Source: Gottschalkia purinilytica (GTDB lineage: Bacteria; Bacillota; Clostridia; Tissierellales; Gottschalkiaceae). Taken from it: a stretch of 64,000 nucleotides of DNA. The stretch is from NCBI RefSeq assembly GCF_001190785.1, contig NZ_LGSS01000012.1:1-64000 (forward strand). The letters run 5' to 3'. Positions within the stretch are counted from its first letter, which is position 1, and each line of letters opens with the position of its first letter. The position numbers were made by a program, and so were the translations under genes. The notes below the pieces were generated by a model that was not told the origin of the DNA, did not search any database, and saw only the letters and a program-made list of their open reading frames with translations. This document shows, piece by piece, positions 56,686 to 64,000 of this stretch.

Positions 56686-58332
56686 TTAAGCTCCCATGAA
56701 CATTTTTAAGTCGTCTTCTACGTTAGTTATACCACCTATACCAAAGTTTTCAACTAATACATTAGCTACATTTGGTGATAAGAAAGCAGGTAGAGTTGGT
56801 CCTAAATGGATGTTTTTAACTCCAAGATGTAATAGAGCAAGTAATACTATTACAGCCTTTTGTTCATACCATGCAATGTTATATGATATTGGAAGATCAT
56901 TTATATCATTTAGTTCAAATACTTCTTTTAATTTCAATGCAATAACTGCTAATGAATAAGAATCATTACATTGACCAGCATCTAGAACTCTTGGTATACC
57001 TCCAATATCTCCTAAGTCAAGTTTGTTGTATTTATATTTAGCACATCCAGCTGTTAAAATAACAGTGTCTTTTGGAAGTGTTTGAGCAAATTCAGTATAA
57101 TATTCTCTTGATTTCATTCTACCGTCGCAACCAGCCATTACAAAGAATCTTTTAATTGCACCTGATTTAACAGCTTCAACTACTGTATCAGCTAGACTTA
57201 AGACAGTGTTGTGAGCAAATCCACCAACTATTTCTCCAGTTTCTATTTCAGTTGGGGCTGGACATTTTTTAGCATGTTCAATGATTTCAGAGAAATCTTT
57301 TTTACCATTTTCATCGGCTTCTATGTGTTTAAGTCCATCGAATCCTACAGGTCCTGTTGTGTAAACCCTATTTTTATAAGAATCTTTTGGAGGAACTAAA
57401 CAGTTTGTTGTCATTAATATTGGTCCATTGAAACTTTCAAATTCCTTATCTTGTTTCCACCAAGCATTTCCATAGTTACCTACAAAATGATCATATTTTT
57501 TGAATGCTGGATAGTAGTGAGCTGGAAGCATTTCACTGTGAGTATATACATCTACTCCAGTTCCCTCAGTTTGTTTTAATAACTCTTCCATGTCTTTTAA
57601 ATCATGTCCACTTACTAATATAGCTGGATTTCCTTTTACACCTATATTAACTTTAGTGATTTCTGGATGTCCATAAGTGTCAGTATTTGCTTTATCAAGT
57701 AAAGCCATAACATCTACTCCATATTTACCAGCTTCCATATTTAATGCTACTAGATCATCTGCTGATAAAGAATCATCTAAAGTTGAAACTAGACCTTTTT
57801 GCATGAAAGCATGGATACTGTCATTTTTATATCCTAAGTTGTGAGCATGCTCTGCATAAGCAGCCATACCTTTTAATCCATATGTTAATAGTTCTCTTAA
57901 AGATCTTACATCTTCATTTTCTGTTGATAATACTCCAATATTAATAGCTTTAGCATCAAAAGCTTCAGCTGAGTCTGCATACCATGTAGCAGCATCGTGA
58001 GTAATATCTTCTACATTTCCTCCAGCTTTTCTTACTGATTCTTTAATTTCATCACGTAAAGATAAAGCATCTTTTATTCTTTGTATAAAGTGATTACGAT
58101 CAAAGTTAGCATTTGTAATAGTAGCAAATAGTCCTTCCATTATTGCAGTATCTGCTTTGGATGTATCAAGATTTAAATCTCTAGCTTTTATGTTATAAAA
58201 AGAAATTCCTTTTAGAACATATATTAATAAATCTTGTAGGTTAGCTACATCAGATGTTTTACCACATACACCTCTTACTGTACAGCCAGTTCCTTTAGCA
58301 GCTTCTTGACATTGAAAACAAAACATACTCAT
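56686..58332 (-). CDS. hcp: Hydroxylamine reductase / hybrid cluster protein
   Basis: A 548-residue Hcp (prismane protein). The N-terminal cluster motif is CX2CX8CX5C (Cys5, Cys8, Cys17, Cys23: [20 protein letters not shown] then GVCG). Hybrid-cluster ligands are visible further on in [37 protein letters not shown] and [14 protein letters not shown] plus the later AGQCNDSYS. The enzyme reduces hydroxylamine and acts as an NO reductase or S-nitrosylase in stress. The start ATG 58332 has GGGAGG nine bases upstream; in-frame sequence further up to 58410 is non-coding leader. A perfect palindrome 220 bases upstream may be a regulator site. Confidence 0.95.
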   Translation of the reverse strand: MSMFCFQCQEAAKGTGCTVRGVCGKTSDVANLQDLLIYVLKGISFYNIKARDLNLDTSKADTAIMEGLFATITNANFDRNHFIQRIKDALSLRDEIKESVRKAGGNVEDITHDAATWYADSAEAFDAKAINIGVLSTENEDVRSLRELLTYGLKGMAAYAEHAHNLGYKNDSIHAFMQKGLVSTLDDSLSADDLVALNMEAGKYGVDVMALLDKANTDTYGHPEITKVNIGVKGNPAILVSGHDLKDMEELLKQTEGTGVDVYTHSEMLPAHYYPAFKKYDHFVGNYGNAWWKQDKEFESFNGPILMTTNCLVPPKDSYKNRVYTTGPVGFDGLKHIEADENGKKDFSEIIEHAKKCPAPTEIETGEIVGGFAHNTVLSLADTVVEAVKSGAIKRFFVMAGCDGRMKSREYYTEFAQTLPKDTVILTAGCAKYKYNKLDLGDIGGIPRVLDAGQCNDSYSLAVIALKLKEVFELNDINDLPISYNIAWYEQKAVIVLLALLHLGVKNIHLGPTLPAFLSPNVANVLVENFGIGGITNVEDDLKMFMGA

Positions 58333-58551
58333 ATTTGTAATCCTCCCTTTATCTAAATCTTCATTCTTAATATTAAATAATTTACTTTTAATTAAAGAAA
58401 TCATACCCATGATTAAGTAGCCTCCTAATAACCTGCAGCCATAAAAAATATGGCTACTAGTATATATACTTATTTCTATTAATCATTATTTTAAATGTCT
58501 TATTGATTATGATTATATGATATAAAAGATAAATATATTGTACTGTGATTG

Positions 58552-58595
58552 CCATCAAAGATAAGTGTGATATATATCACACTTATCTTTGATGG
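58552..58595. promoter_or_regulatory. 44-bp perfect palindrome upstream of hcp
   Basis: Bases 58552-58595 are a perfect inverted repeat without spacer; the centre is TGTGATATATATCACA, which fits the TGTGA-N6-TCACA site of Crp/Fnr-family regulators. No T-run follows on either side, so it is not a terminator. It lies 220 bases from hcp and 408 from the radical SAM gene. A Crp-type HcpR regulator would be the expected binder. Confidence 0.5.
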
Positions 58596-59002
58596 ATGTA
58601 GTTAAGTCCAGTAATATCAATTCATATAAGATAAAGTTTCTTAGTTACTTATATTATAAAATTTAGTATATAGGTTTTATAAAGTCATATAAAAATTGTT
58701 AATTGTTAATGGATATGAAATATTAAGAATTATGAGAGTTAATGGAAATCTGTTAAATACTTTTAAAAAATTATTTTATTTTTAAAAATTTACATATTAG
58801 AAATAAATTATTAATAATTAGTTGATACGATAATATCAAAACTATATGGATGATGTTATGAAAGTTAGAATACTATATTCTATTGTAGTTGTAATAGAAA
58901 AAGGAATATGTTGTAATATTATTAAATATGTTAACATGTTTTCTTATATTATGTAAACTAGGAAAACTAAGCTATAAAGGTTAAGTAGAAGGGGGCTTTA
59001 AA
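58596..59002. other. Intergenic stretch before the radical SAM gene
   Basis: About 400 AT-rich bases without a recognised gene, repeat or hairpin; the ribosome binding site AGAAGGGGGC is at its end. Confidence 0.5.
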
Positions 59003-60499
59003 ATGGGAAAATCTATACTACTTATTGGATTCTATAATGAGAAAGCATTAGGGGTAAAATATATTGCGAGAGAACTTGAAAAAGAGGGATATGAGCCCCA
59101 TATTCTTTATTTTAAAAGATTTAACAGCAATACTCCAGAAATAGCTACAGAGCATGAATTAGGACTGTTGGAAGGGCTTATAAAAGATATTAATCCTTCA
59201 TATATAGGATTGAGTATAATGTCATCTCTTTATTTAGAATCGGTATATATGGTAAATAATAGAATCAAAGAAAAATTTAATATTCCTATTATCTGGGGAG
59301 GAGTATATCCTACACTATTTCCAAAAGAGTCGCTAGATTATTGTGACTATGTTATAAGAGGAGAAGGAGAAAAATCAATAGTAAACTTCATAAAATCTAT
59401 AGAAAGTAAAGAAGATATTTCACAAATAGAAAATGTAGCTTTTTTAGATAAAGATAATAAGCTTATAGTAAATGATCTAAGACCACTTGTTCAAGATTTA
59501 GACATGCTAGGATATCCAGAAATAGGTGGTATAAATAATTATCTTATAGATAAAGATACTCTAACAACGGGAGATCCACAGCTTAAATCATTAACATATG
59601 AACTAAGTGCATCAAGAGGATGTCCGTTTACATGTTCATATTGTAGTTCTATCAATTTGAAGAGACTATATATTAAAAAGGGAAGATATGTAAGATTTAG
59701 AAGTGTAGAAAACGTTATGCAGGAATTAAATGAAGCGAAACAGCAACTGAAAAATTTGAAAGTAGTTCATTTTTGGGATGAGATATTTTCAGATGAACCT
59801 GGATGGATTGAAGAGTTTAATTTAAGATATAAAAAAGAAATTGGATTGCCTTTTAAAATATGGGGACATCCTTTAAAAATAAACGAAAACATAATAAGTA
59901 ATTTGGTAGATGCAGGACTATATCAAATTGTCGTGGGAATCCAAAGTGGTTCTCCAAGAATTAGAAAAGAGATATTTCATAGACCAGAAACACAAGAAGA
60001 AATAATAAAATCTAGTAAAATATTATCTAAGTGTAAAGTTCCAAGAATAATTTATGATTTAATGCTTCAGCATCCTTTTGAAACTACTGAAGATCTAAAA
60101 TATACATTTGATTTATGTATGTCTATGGAACCACCTTTTGAATTACAGATTCACGGATTGAACTTTTTACCAGGAACAGATATAGTTCCTATGGCTATAG
60201 AAGAAGGACATCTAACAAGAGAAGAGTTAGAACAAATTATGTATAGTTCTATTAAAGATCAATACGATAAGTACTGGGGACCATCTGCTAATAAAATAGA
60301 TGAGGATAATATATGGATTGCTTTAATATATCTTTCACAGTTCCCTAGCCTAAGAAATATAATTAGAAAACTTTCAAAAGAAGTAGAAAGTGGTAACAAA
60401 ATAAATACGGTTATTAGACTTCAGAAACTAATGAAACAAGCAAATAGGGTAATGAATTTAGCTAAAAAAGCTAAACTAGCTGTAGCTGCAACTAATTAA
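59003..60499 (+). CDS. B12-binding-domain radical SAM protein
   Basis: A 498-residue enzyme. Residues 1-130 resemble a cobalamin-binding Rossmann domain (KSILLIGFYNEKALGVKYIA, YIGLSIMSSL, IPIIWGGVYPTL), then the radical SAM core begins: the [4Fe-4S] motif CPFTCSYC uses Cys207, Cys211 and Cys214, with GIQSGSPRIRKEIFHR and LQHPFETTEDLKYTFDLC in the barrel. A C-terminal helical part ends in basic KQANRVMNLAKKAKLAV. Such enzymes perform methylations or ring rearrangements in natural-product or cofactor pathways; the partner substrate is unknown. It precedes the exporter leader region, which may or may not be related. Confidence 0.85.
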   Translation: MGKSILLIGFYNEKALGVKYIARELEKEGYEPHILYFKRFNSNTPEIATEHELGLLEGLIKDINPSYIGLSIMSSLYLESVYMVNNRIKEKFNIPIIWGGVYPTLFPKESLDYCDYVIRGEGEKSIVNFIKSIESKEDISQIENVAFLDKDNKLIVNDLRPLVQDLDMLGYPEIGGINNYLIDKDTLTTGDPQLKSLTYELSASRGCPFTCSYCSSINLKRLYIKKGRYVRFRSVENVMQELNEAKQQLKNLKVVHFWDEIFSDEPGWIEEFNLRYKKEIGLPFKIWGHPLKINENIISNLVDAGLYQIVVGIQSGSPRIRKEIFHRPETQEEIIKSSKILSKCKVPRIIYDLMLQHPFETTEDLKYTFDLCMSMEPPFELQIHGLNFLPGTDIVPMAIEEGHLTREELEQIMYSSIKDQYDKYWGPSANKIDEDNIWIALIYLSQFPSLRNIIRKLSKEVESGNKINTVIRLQKLMKQANRVMNLAKKAKLAVAATN

Positions 60500-60590
60500 A
60501 TTAAAAATATATAAAAAATAGAACTATTTGTGTTGCATTATTTTCCAACACATGATAAACTTATATTACTATAAAAATATACATAAAAGG

Positions 60591-60698
60591 AGGTCGTGTA
60601 AATGTTAGCTTTATTATTAATCTTAATTACAATTTCAATGTTTGGCATATCTAAACAGAGTAAAAGTAAATATATAAATAAATATTTATACACGACCT
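60591..60698 (+). repeat. Inverted repeat pairing the leader ORF's ribosome binding site with its 3' end
   Basis: AGGTCGTGT (60591-60599, containing part of the Shine-Dalgarno) is exactly complementary to ACACGACCT (60690-60698) near the end of the 36-codon ORF. Pairing would sequester the ribosome binding site, and a translating ribosome would break it. Confidence 0.5.
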
Positions 60699-60712
60699 GT
60701 ATCGGTATATAG
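60602..60712 (+). CDS. 36-codon leader ORF upstream of the ABC exporter
   Basis: A short ORF with a strong ribosome binding site AAAGGAGG ending six bases from its ATG. It encodes MLALLLILITISMFGI then SKQSKSKYINKYLYTTCIGI: a hydrophobic start, a basic middle and no similarity I recognise. Its end lies 41 bases before the first of two terminators. Given the antibiotic-exporter genes downstream, it could be a leader peptide whose translation controls transcription past the terminators, as bmrB does for bmrCD in Bacillus subtilis; alternatively it is a small membrane peptide. Confidence 0.5.
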   Translation: MLALLLILITISMFGISKQSKSKYINKYLYTTCIGI

Positions 60713-60752
60713 ACTACTCTATAGTTGAAAATTTTATAGATGTTGTTAATAT

Positions 60753-60788
60753 AACCATAGGTTGATGTATGTCTTCCTATGGTTTTTT
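60753..60788 (+). terminator. First terminator in the exporter leader
   Basis: AACCATAGG pairs with CCTATGGTT and TTTTT follows; it lies between the leader ORF and the exporter genes. Confidence 0.85.
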
Positions 60789-60843
60789 GTAATATTTTTA
60801 AGGTAATTTATATTACAATGTATATCTATTCTTATGCGTATAG

Positions 60844-60881
60844 AAGCCATGGGTATTTTACTCGTGGCTTTTATTTTTTAT
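60844..60881 (+). terminator. Second terminator in the exporter leader
   Basis: A 12-bp stem with two G-U pairs (60844-60855 with 60859-60870) and a TTT loop is followed by TTATTTTTTATTT. It sits just 25 bases before the ribosome binding site of a 16-codon ORF. Confidence 0.8.
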
Positions 60882-60905
60882 TTAAAAACAAAAGGAGGAA
60901 TTATT

Positions 60906-60956
60906 ATGACAAGAAAAAGATTAAAAGAAATATTATATGGAGAAGAAACAGGATAG
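60906..60956 (+). CDS. 16-codon ORF before the ABC exporter
   Basis: A 16-residue ORF, MTRKRLKEILYGEETG, with a strong AAAGGAGGAATT site. Its stop is 54 bases before the exporter start. It might be a second leader peptide or a remnant of a regulatory gene; the strong ribosome binding site is the only support. Confidence 0.3.
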   Translation: MTRKRLKEILYGEETG

Positions 60957-61010
60957 CTGAGATATGCAGATGTTTAAAACGATATTAGACGAAGAAGGGA
61001 AGCGAGAAGA

Positions 61011-62813
61011 TTGAATGGATTTAGACTTTTACTTAAGTTCACTAAAGGAGATAAACTAAAATACATAGGATCAATAATATGCGTTGCTTTAGCAACTATA
61101 TTTAGCATAATTGGACCTTTAGTTATAAGGGTTACTATAGATTCTATAATTGGAAATGCACCAATAAATGCACCAAATTATGTAGTGAATTTTATAAACA
61201 AATTAGGAGGTAAAAGTGTACTTGTACAAAATATTTGGATTTGTGGTTTAGTTTTAGTATTGCTTACCATAGGAAGAGGAATATTTTTATATTTTAAAGG
61301 TAAGTGGTCAGCAGAAGCTTCAGAATCCATAGTGAAAAAAATGAGGGAAAAGGTCTATGATCATTTGCAACATTTATCATACGACTATCATGTTAAAGTT
61401 GAAACAGGTGATCTTGTACAAAGGTGTACTTCAGATATAGAAACCATACGTAAGTTTTTAGCAATACAACTTGTTGAAATAGGGCAAGCGATACTTATAT
61501 TGGCATTTGTATTAGTAATAATGTTTTCTTTAGATACAAGGTTAACTATTATTTCCATGTCTATTGTTCCATTAATATTTATATTTGGAGCAGTATTCTT
61601 TGTAAAAGTAGGAAGCTCTTTTGAATTAGCAGATAAAGCAGAAGGTAGATTAACAACAGTAATACAAGAGAATCTTACAGGAATGAGAGTTGTAAGAGCT
61701 TTTGGTCGTCAAGATTATGAAATAAAGAAATTTGATGAAAAGAATAGGGACTATAAAAACCTAACTTATAATTTAGTAAAACAGTTAGGATGGTATTGGT
61801 CAATATCAGATTTTTTATGTTTATTACAAATGGCAGGAATACTTATACTTGGAGTATACTGGGTATCAAGTGGAACACTAACACTTGGAACTTTAGTAGC
61901 ATTTATTTCTTATGAGAGTATGCTTTTATGGCCAGTTCGTCAAATGGGAAGAATTATTGCTGATATGAGTAAATCAAGAGTATCGTTGGAACGTATAAAA
62001 GAAATTTTAGATGAACCTATTGAAATTGAAAATAGACAGCTATTAAAACCTGAAATAAATGGTGATATAGAGATTAATAATGTTACCTTTGAATATGAAA
62101 AAAATAGAACAGTATTAAAAGATATTTCTTTTAAAGTGAAAAAAGGTCAGACTATAGCTATCTTAGGTCCAACTGGTTCTGGTAAAACCACTTTAATAAA
62201 CTTATTAGGAAGGTTATATGACTACGATAAAGGATCAATTAAAATAAACGGAGTAGAATTAAAATCTATAGATAAAAAATGGTTACGTAAACATATTGGA
62301 ATAGTTCTACAAGAGCCATTTTTATATGCAAAATCTATAAAAGATAATATTGGAATTTCTAAAAAATATGCTAAGGAAAGTGATATATTCGATTCGGCTA
62401 AAGATGCATGTATACATGATGTAATATTAGATTTTGAAGAAGGATATGATACTTTAGTTGGAGAACGTGGAGTTACTCTTTCAGGAGGTCAAAAGCAGAG
62501 AGTATCTATTGCTAGAGCTCTTATAAATAACTATCCTATCTTAGTATTTGATGATTCTTTAAGTGCTGTAGATACAGAAACTGACTCTATAATTCGTAAG
62601 ACACTAAAAGAAAGAAATAAAAATACTACTACTTTCATAATATCACATAGAGTAACTACACTTGCAGAAGCTGACTTAATAATAGTACTAGAAAAGGGTG
62701 AAATATCTCAGATTGGAACACATGATGAGTTAATGAATGTATCAGGATTATATAAAAAAATATGGAACATTCAGAATTCATTAGAAGATGAATTATTAGA
62801 TGTAGGAGTGTAA
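61011..62813 (+). CDS. ABC exporter half-transporter, BmrC-like subunit with degenerate site
   Basis: A 600-residue type IV exporter subunit: six transmembrane helices in residues 1-325 and an ATPase domain from about 340. Walker A is GPTGSGKTT (386-394), signature LSGGQKQR, D-loop SAVD. The Walker B is ILVFDDSL, with Asp in place of the catalytic Glu (canonical DE), as in the degenerate subunits of heterodimeric exporters such as BmrC, LmrC or TM287. The start is TTG 61011 behind AAGGGAAG; no better ATG exists. The second subunit starts 48 bases after its stop. It should extrude drugs together with that partner. Confidence 0.88.
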   Translation: MNGFRLLLKFTKGDKLKYIGSIICVALATIFSIIGPLVIRVTIDSIIGNAPINAPNYVVNFINKLGGKSVLVQNIWICGLVLVLLTIGRGIFLYFKGKWSAEASESIVKKMREKVYDHLQHLSYDYHVKVETGDLVQRCTSDIETIRKFLAIQLVEIGQAILILAFVLVIMFSLDTRLTIISMSIVPLIFIFGAVFFVKVGSSFELADKAEGRLTTVIQENLTGMRVVRAFGRQDYEIKKFDEKNRDYKNLTYNLVKQLGWYWSISDFLCLLQMAGILILGVYWVSSGTLTLGTLVAFISYESMLLWPVRQMGRIIADMSKSRVSLERIKEILDEPIEIENRQLLKPEINGDIEINNVTFEYEKNRTVLKDISFKVKKGQTIAILGPTGSGKTTLINLLGRLYDYDKGSIKINGVELKSIDKKWLRKHIGIVLQEPFLYAKSIKDNIGISKKYAKESDIFDSAKDACIHDVILDFEEGYDTLVGERGVTLSGGQKQRVSIARALINNYPILVFDDSLSAVDTETDSIIRKTLKERNKNTTTFIISHRVTTLAEADLIIVLEKGEISQIGTHDELMNVSGLYKKIWNIQNSLEDELLDVGV

Positions 62814-62860
62814 AAAGTAAAGCTTATTTAAGTACAAGAAGCAGTATAAGGAGGATTGAG

Positions 62861-64000
62861 ATGTCTGGTTTTAAGGAACAAGAATATAATAATAAATTTA
62901 ATTTGAAACTATGGAAAAAAATATTACATTATGCAAAGCCTTTTAAAAAGTTAATCGTTATTCTTGGTATTGTTATGATATCAGTGGCTGGAATAGATGC
63001 ATTAATTCCGCTTATGACTAAATATGCGATTGATAACTTTATAACTCAAGGAAATTTAAAAGGGCTAATACCATTTAGTATATTTTACTTAGTAGTAATA
63101 ATAATACAAGTAATTAATGTATGGTTATTAATAAATGTAGCTGGGAAAATTGAAATAGGAATTAGTTATAATATAAGAGATAAAGGATTTAAACACTTAC
63201 AGGAGCTTTCTTTTTCATATTTTGATACAACACCTGTAGGATGGATAATGGCTCGTATGACATCAGATATACAAAGACTAAGTGATACTATAGCATGGGG
63301 ATTAGTAGATATGGTATGGGGACTTACTATGATGATGGCTATAGTAGGAATATTATTTTATTTAAATTGGCAGTTAGCTTTGATAACACTATCGGTTATA
63401 CCAGCTTTAATTATTGTTAGTATGTATTTTCAAAAGAGAATACTAAAGTCACATCGTCAAGTAAGAAAGATAAATTCAAGAATTACTGGAGCTTTCAATG
63501 AAGGTATAATGGGAGCTAAGACTACGAAAACACTAGTAAGAGAAGAAGAAAATCTAAATGAATTTAAGGATATTACTGGTCAGATGAAATACCATTCTGT
63601 AAGAGCAGCTATATTTTCATCTTTATATCAACCTGTAGTTCTTGTTATAGGAAGTATAGGTACAGGACTTGCACTTTGGTTTGGCGGTAAAAGTGTTTTA
63701 TTAGAAACAATTAGTTATGGAACACTTGTAGCTTTTATATCTTATACAGTTCAGTTCTTTGAGCCAATAAGAGAACTTGCCCGTATATTTTCAGAAGTTC
63801 AGTCTGCTCAAGCTTCAGCAGAAAGAGTATTATCCATGATAGATACTGAGCTTGAAATAGAAGATACTAAGGAAGTTGTAGAAGAATATGGAGATGTGTT
63901 TAATCCTAAAAAAGAAAACTGGGTTGATATTGAAGGTAATATTACTTTTAAGAATGTTTCTTTCTCATATAAAACTGGAGAAAAGATTTTAGAAGATTTT
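62861..64000 (+). CDS. ABC exporter half-transporter, BmrD-like subunit (runs off the window)
   Basis: The frame starts at ATG 62861 after AAGGAGG and remains open to the window end, giving 380 codons without a stop. It shows an N-terminal cytoplasmic stretch, six membrane helices (KLIVILGIVMISVAGIDALI, FDTTPVGWIMARMTSDIQRL, SYGTLVAFISYTVQFFEPI) and the start of the ATPase domain in NITFKNVSFSYKTGEKIL. Its ATPase motifs are outside the window; by analogy they should be canonical to complement the degenerate first subunit. It belongs to the same operon as the preceding gene. Confidence 0.9.
   Translation, partial: MSGFKEQEYNNKFNLKLWKKILHYAKPFKKLIVILGIVMISVAGIDALIPLMTKYAIDNFITQGNLKGLIPFSIFYLVVIIIQVINVWLLINVAGKIEIGISYNIRDKGFKHLQELSFSYFDTTPVGWIMARMTSDIQRLSDTIAWGLVDMVWGLTMMMAIVGILFYLNWQLALITLSVIPALIIVSMYFQKRILKSHRQVRKINSRITGAFNEGIMGAKTTKTLVREEENLNEFKDITGQMKYHSVRAAIFSSLYQPVVLVIGSIGTGLALWFGGKSVLLETISYGTLVAFISYTVQFFEPIRELARIFSEVQSAQASAERVLSMIDTELEIEDTKEVVEEYGDVFNPKKENWVDIEGNITFKNVSFSYKTGEKILEDF

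Noticed and set aside
58333-58410. N-terminal extension of hcp
   Set aside because: Hcp proteins start with the Cys motif a few residues from Met; GGGAGG directly precedes ATG 58332.
58552-58595. Palindrome upstream of hcp as a terminator
   Set aside because: No T-run on either side and no gene ending near it.
60779-60988. 69-codon ORF spanning the second leader terminator
   Set aside because: It has no ribosome binding site, includes the terminator hairpin, and its composition is that of non-coding AT-rich sequence.
1-64000. tRNA, rRNA and CRISPR genes
   Set aside because: No TTCGAATC-type T-loop context, rRNA-like conserved stretch or spacer-repeat array was recognised when reading both strands; a covariance-model search would be decisive.

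Overview
The window is AT-rich (about 30% GC by eye), with strong AGGAGG-type ribosome binding sites, many U-tailed terminators and a gene repertoire typical of an anaerobic, probably spore-forming-lineage Clostridia (Tissierellales/Peptostreptococcales-like). It carries a class II superoxide reductase, a hybrid-cluster hydroxylamine reductase, a UGA-containing selenoprotein peroxiredoxin, a SigI/RsgI pair, a tyrosyl-tRNA synthetase T-box, and a CD1871A-like CXXC micro-protein. I cannot name the species.

Layout. 1-100: left end of an IS3-like element leaving the window. 0.3-4 kb: RtcB-family RNA ligase, a MarR regulator with an acetyltransferase carrying matching operators, and a cytoplasmic parvulin foldase. 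4-8.3 kb: sugar-type ABC importer (ATPase, two permeases, lipoprotein) with a CcpA-like cre site. 8.3-10.2 kb: TudS-related protein, UPF0316 membrane protein, cyclase-family hydrolase. 10.5-13.5 kb: divergent sigI-rsgI / secreted DUF5667 locus with mirror-image SigI-type promoters. 14-17.6 kb: F420-ligase-like protein and an OmpR-type two-component system. 17.8-19.7 kb: asnB. 20.3-26.3 kb: two ABC export/FtsX modules. 26.5-29.1 kb: SLH-TraB surface protein, then a ferredoxin-type membrane protein with its micro-protein partner. 29.6-35.1 kb: a complete Bce-type antimicrobial-peptide sensing and resistance module plus a lipoprotein gene with the same operator and an in-frame TGA. 35.2-38.3 kb: LURP-one protein, old yellow enzyme, two tandem ECF substrate-binding proteins. 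38.6-43.1 kb: a 1310-residue SF1 helicase-nuclease and a YfcE phosphodiesterase. 43.2-47.5 kb: two chemoreceptors, the first behind a structured leader. 47.5-52 kb: proC, GDT1-family transporter with an extra Cys-rich domain, tandem Sec and Cys peroxiredoxins, Nudix hydrolase. 52-58.3 kb (minus strand): MATE-MarR operon, T-box-controlled tyrS, superoxide reductase, hcp. 59-64 kb: B12-binding radical SAM protein and a BmrCD-like heterodimeric ABC exporter behind small ORFs and two terminators; its second subunit runs off the window.

How the genes work together. Three themes recur. First, defence against toxic compounds: Bce module, MATE, heterodimeric ABC exporter with a candidate translation-sensing attenuator, and other ABC exporters. 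Second, oxygen and nitrosative stress: superoxide reductase, hydroxylamine reductase and two peroxiredoxins. Third, envelope sensing: SigI/RsgI, chemoreceptors and two-component systems. No rRNA, tRNA, CRISPR array or prophage was recognised.

The observations I rate highest are the Sec/Cys peroxiredoxin pair with a hairpin just after the UGA that the Cys copy has lost; the paired SigI promoters with an RsgI lacking the Asn-Pro self-cleavage motif; the shared Bce-type operator; and the leader region of the ABC exporter.
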